DNA of 64,000 bases, from NCBI GenBank assembly GCA_054601695.1, contig BAAHQB010000105.1:1-64000 (forward strand), given 5' to 3'. The position numbers were made by a program, and so were the translations under genes. A model generated the notes under the pieces. The model saw only the letters and a program-made list of their open reading frames with translations, searched no databases and was not told where the DNA came from. Position 1 is the stretch's first letter, and each line of letters opens with the position of its first letter. Of the stretch, positions 63,521 to 64,000 are shown piece after piece. The stretch is from Amorphochlora amoebiformis (lineage: Eukaryota; Cercozoa; Chlorarachniophyceae).

Positions 63521-64000
63521 ATCTCCTAACTTCGCACCCTCTCTCAACCCCTTCTTCCCTGTTTCTCTTATGGTAATTTTTATCTTGTCATGTTTATTAC
63601 ATTGATGTGATATTAGGGAGGAATATGTGAAGTATGCTAAACTTAAGCACCAGGCTTAAGAGTAGTCACAGTGTCAAGTTTGGGATTTATTTAATAGCAT
63701 CGAAGTCGATGAAGTTATCTGTCATTGGTTTTGCGTCTGGGTTCATCCACGTGAGTCTGTGGCTTCACGTATCCGATGTATCCCAGTGCAGTGTATACGG
63801 CTACATTTAAATTGTATGCATTACTGTACCATGACCCGAGTACTGCGGTATGACTGGCCTGATGGGACTCGTTTATGGACTATGATCCGACTTAGTATAC
63901 TGTATCAATACCACTAGTACATGTAGCGTAATGATTGTATACATCTAGTACATGTATATCGCACACTCATCTAGCTAGTTTATAACTATACTCACTCAGC
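63521..64000 (+). other. 3' flank of the methyltransferase-like gene
   Basis: Unique, fairly balanced sequence without (TA)n. Presumably contains the 3' untranslated region of the gene ending at 63520. No further exon, repeat or RNA gene is seen. Confidence 0.5.

Overview
This window is intron-rich nuclear DNA from a eukaryote, probably a protist; the lineage cannot be fixed from sequence alone. Most of it is (TA)n microsatellite. The information sits in short islands of near-balanced base composition. Most islands are spliceosomal exons (GT-AG, with one probable GC-AG intron) or short tRNA-headed interspersed elements. Most long Y/I-rich reading frames are translations of (TA)n and were discarded. 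Genes were rebuilt by hand, by joining islands whose splice sites and codon phases agree. All models are predictions without transcript support.

Layout. 78-13675 (+): the 3' part of a gene whose start lies outside the window. It encodes a helical region that resembles the TROVE/DUF2828 (Ro60-like) family. 13736-26460 (+): about 13 leucine-rich repeats, mostly one per exon, then a short C-terminus. A 60-nt candidate intron joins these two parts in phase, so they may be one gene. 26461-33479: sparse region with interspersed elements and a few doubtful exons. 33480-42493 (+): a 16-exon fucosyltransferase-like glycosyltransferase (GT23/NodZ type). 44373-52193 (-): a 16-exon protein with three HMG boxes and a fourth degenerate one. 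53376-55355 (-): a small basic protein with a signal peptide. 55591-55949 (-): a doubtful lysine-rich fragment. 56195-63520 (+): a 12-exon protein with a methyltransferase-like (Rossmann) core. The rest to 64000 shows no gene.

The most interesting part is the LRR array at 15599-23500. Eight exons of exactly 72 nt all begin and end in phase 2 and fall into two types, A and B. They lie in tandemly duplicated 2-3 kb units whose introns are still recognisably alike. Amino-acid differences cluster at the exposed concave-face positions of each repeat, while the rest of each exon is almost invariant. This is the layout expected of a diversifying recognition receptor built by cassette duplication. 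Other points of note are two large palindromic structures (1182-1530 and 5042-5612), TTAGGG-like degenerate blocks within the duplicated units, and interspersed elements that share one tRNA-like head and ATTGTTA/TAACAAT ends. The genes are not an operon and no shared pathway is evident, although the glycosyltransferase and methyltransferase-like genes are both of enzyme type.
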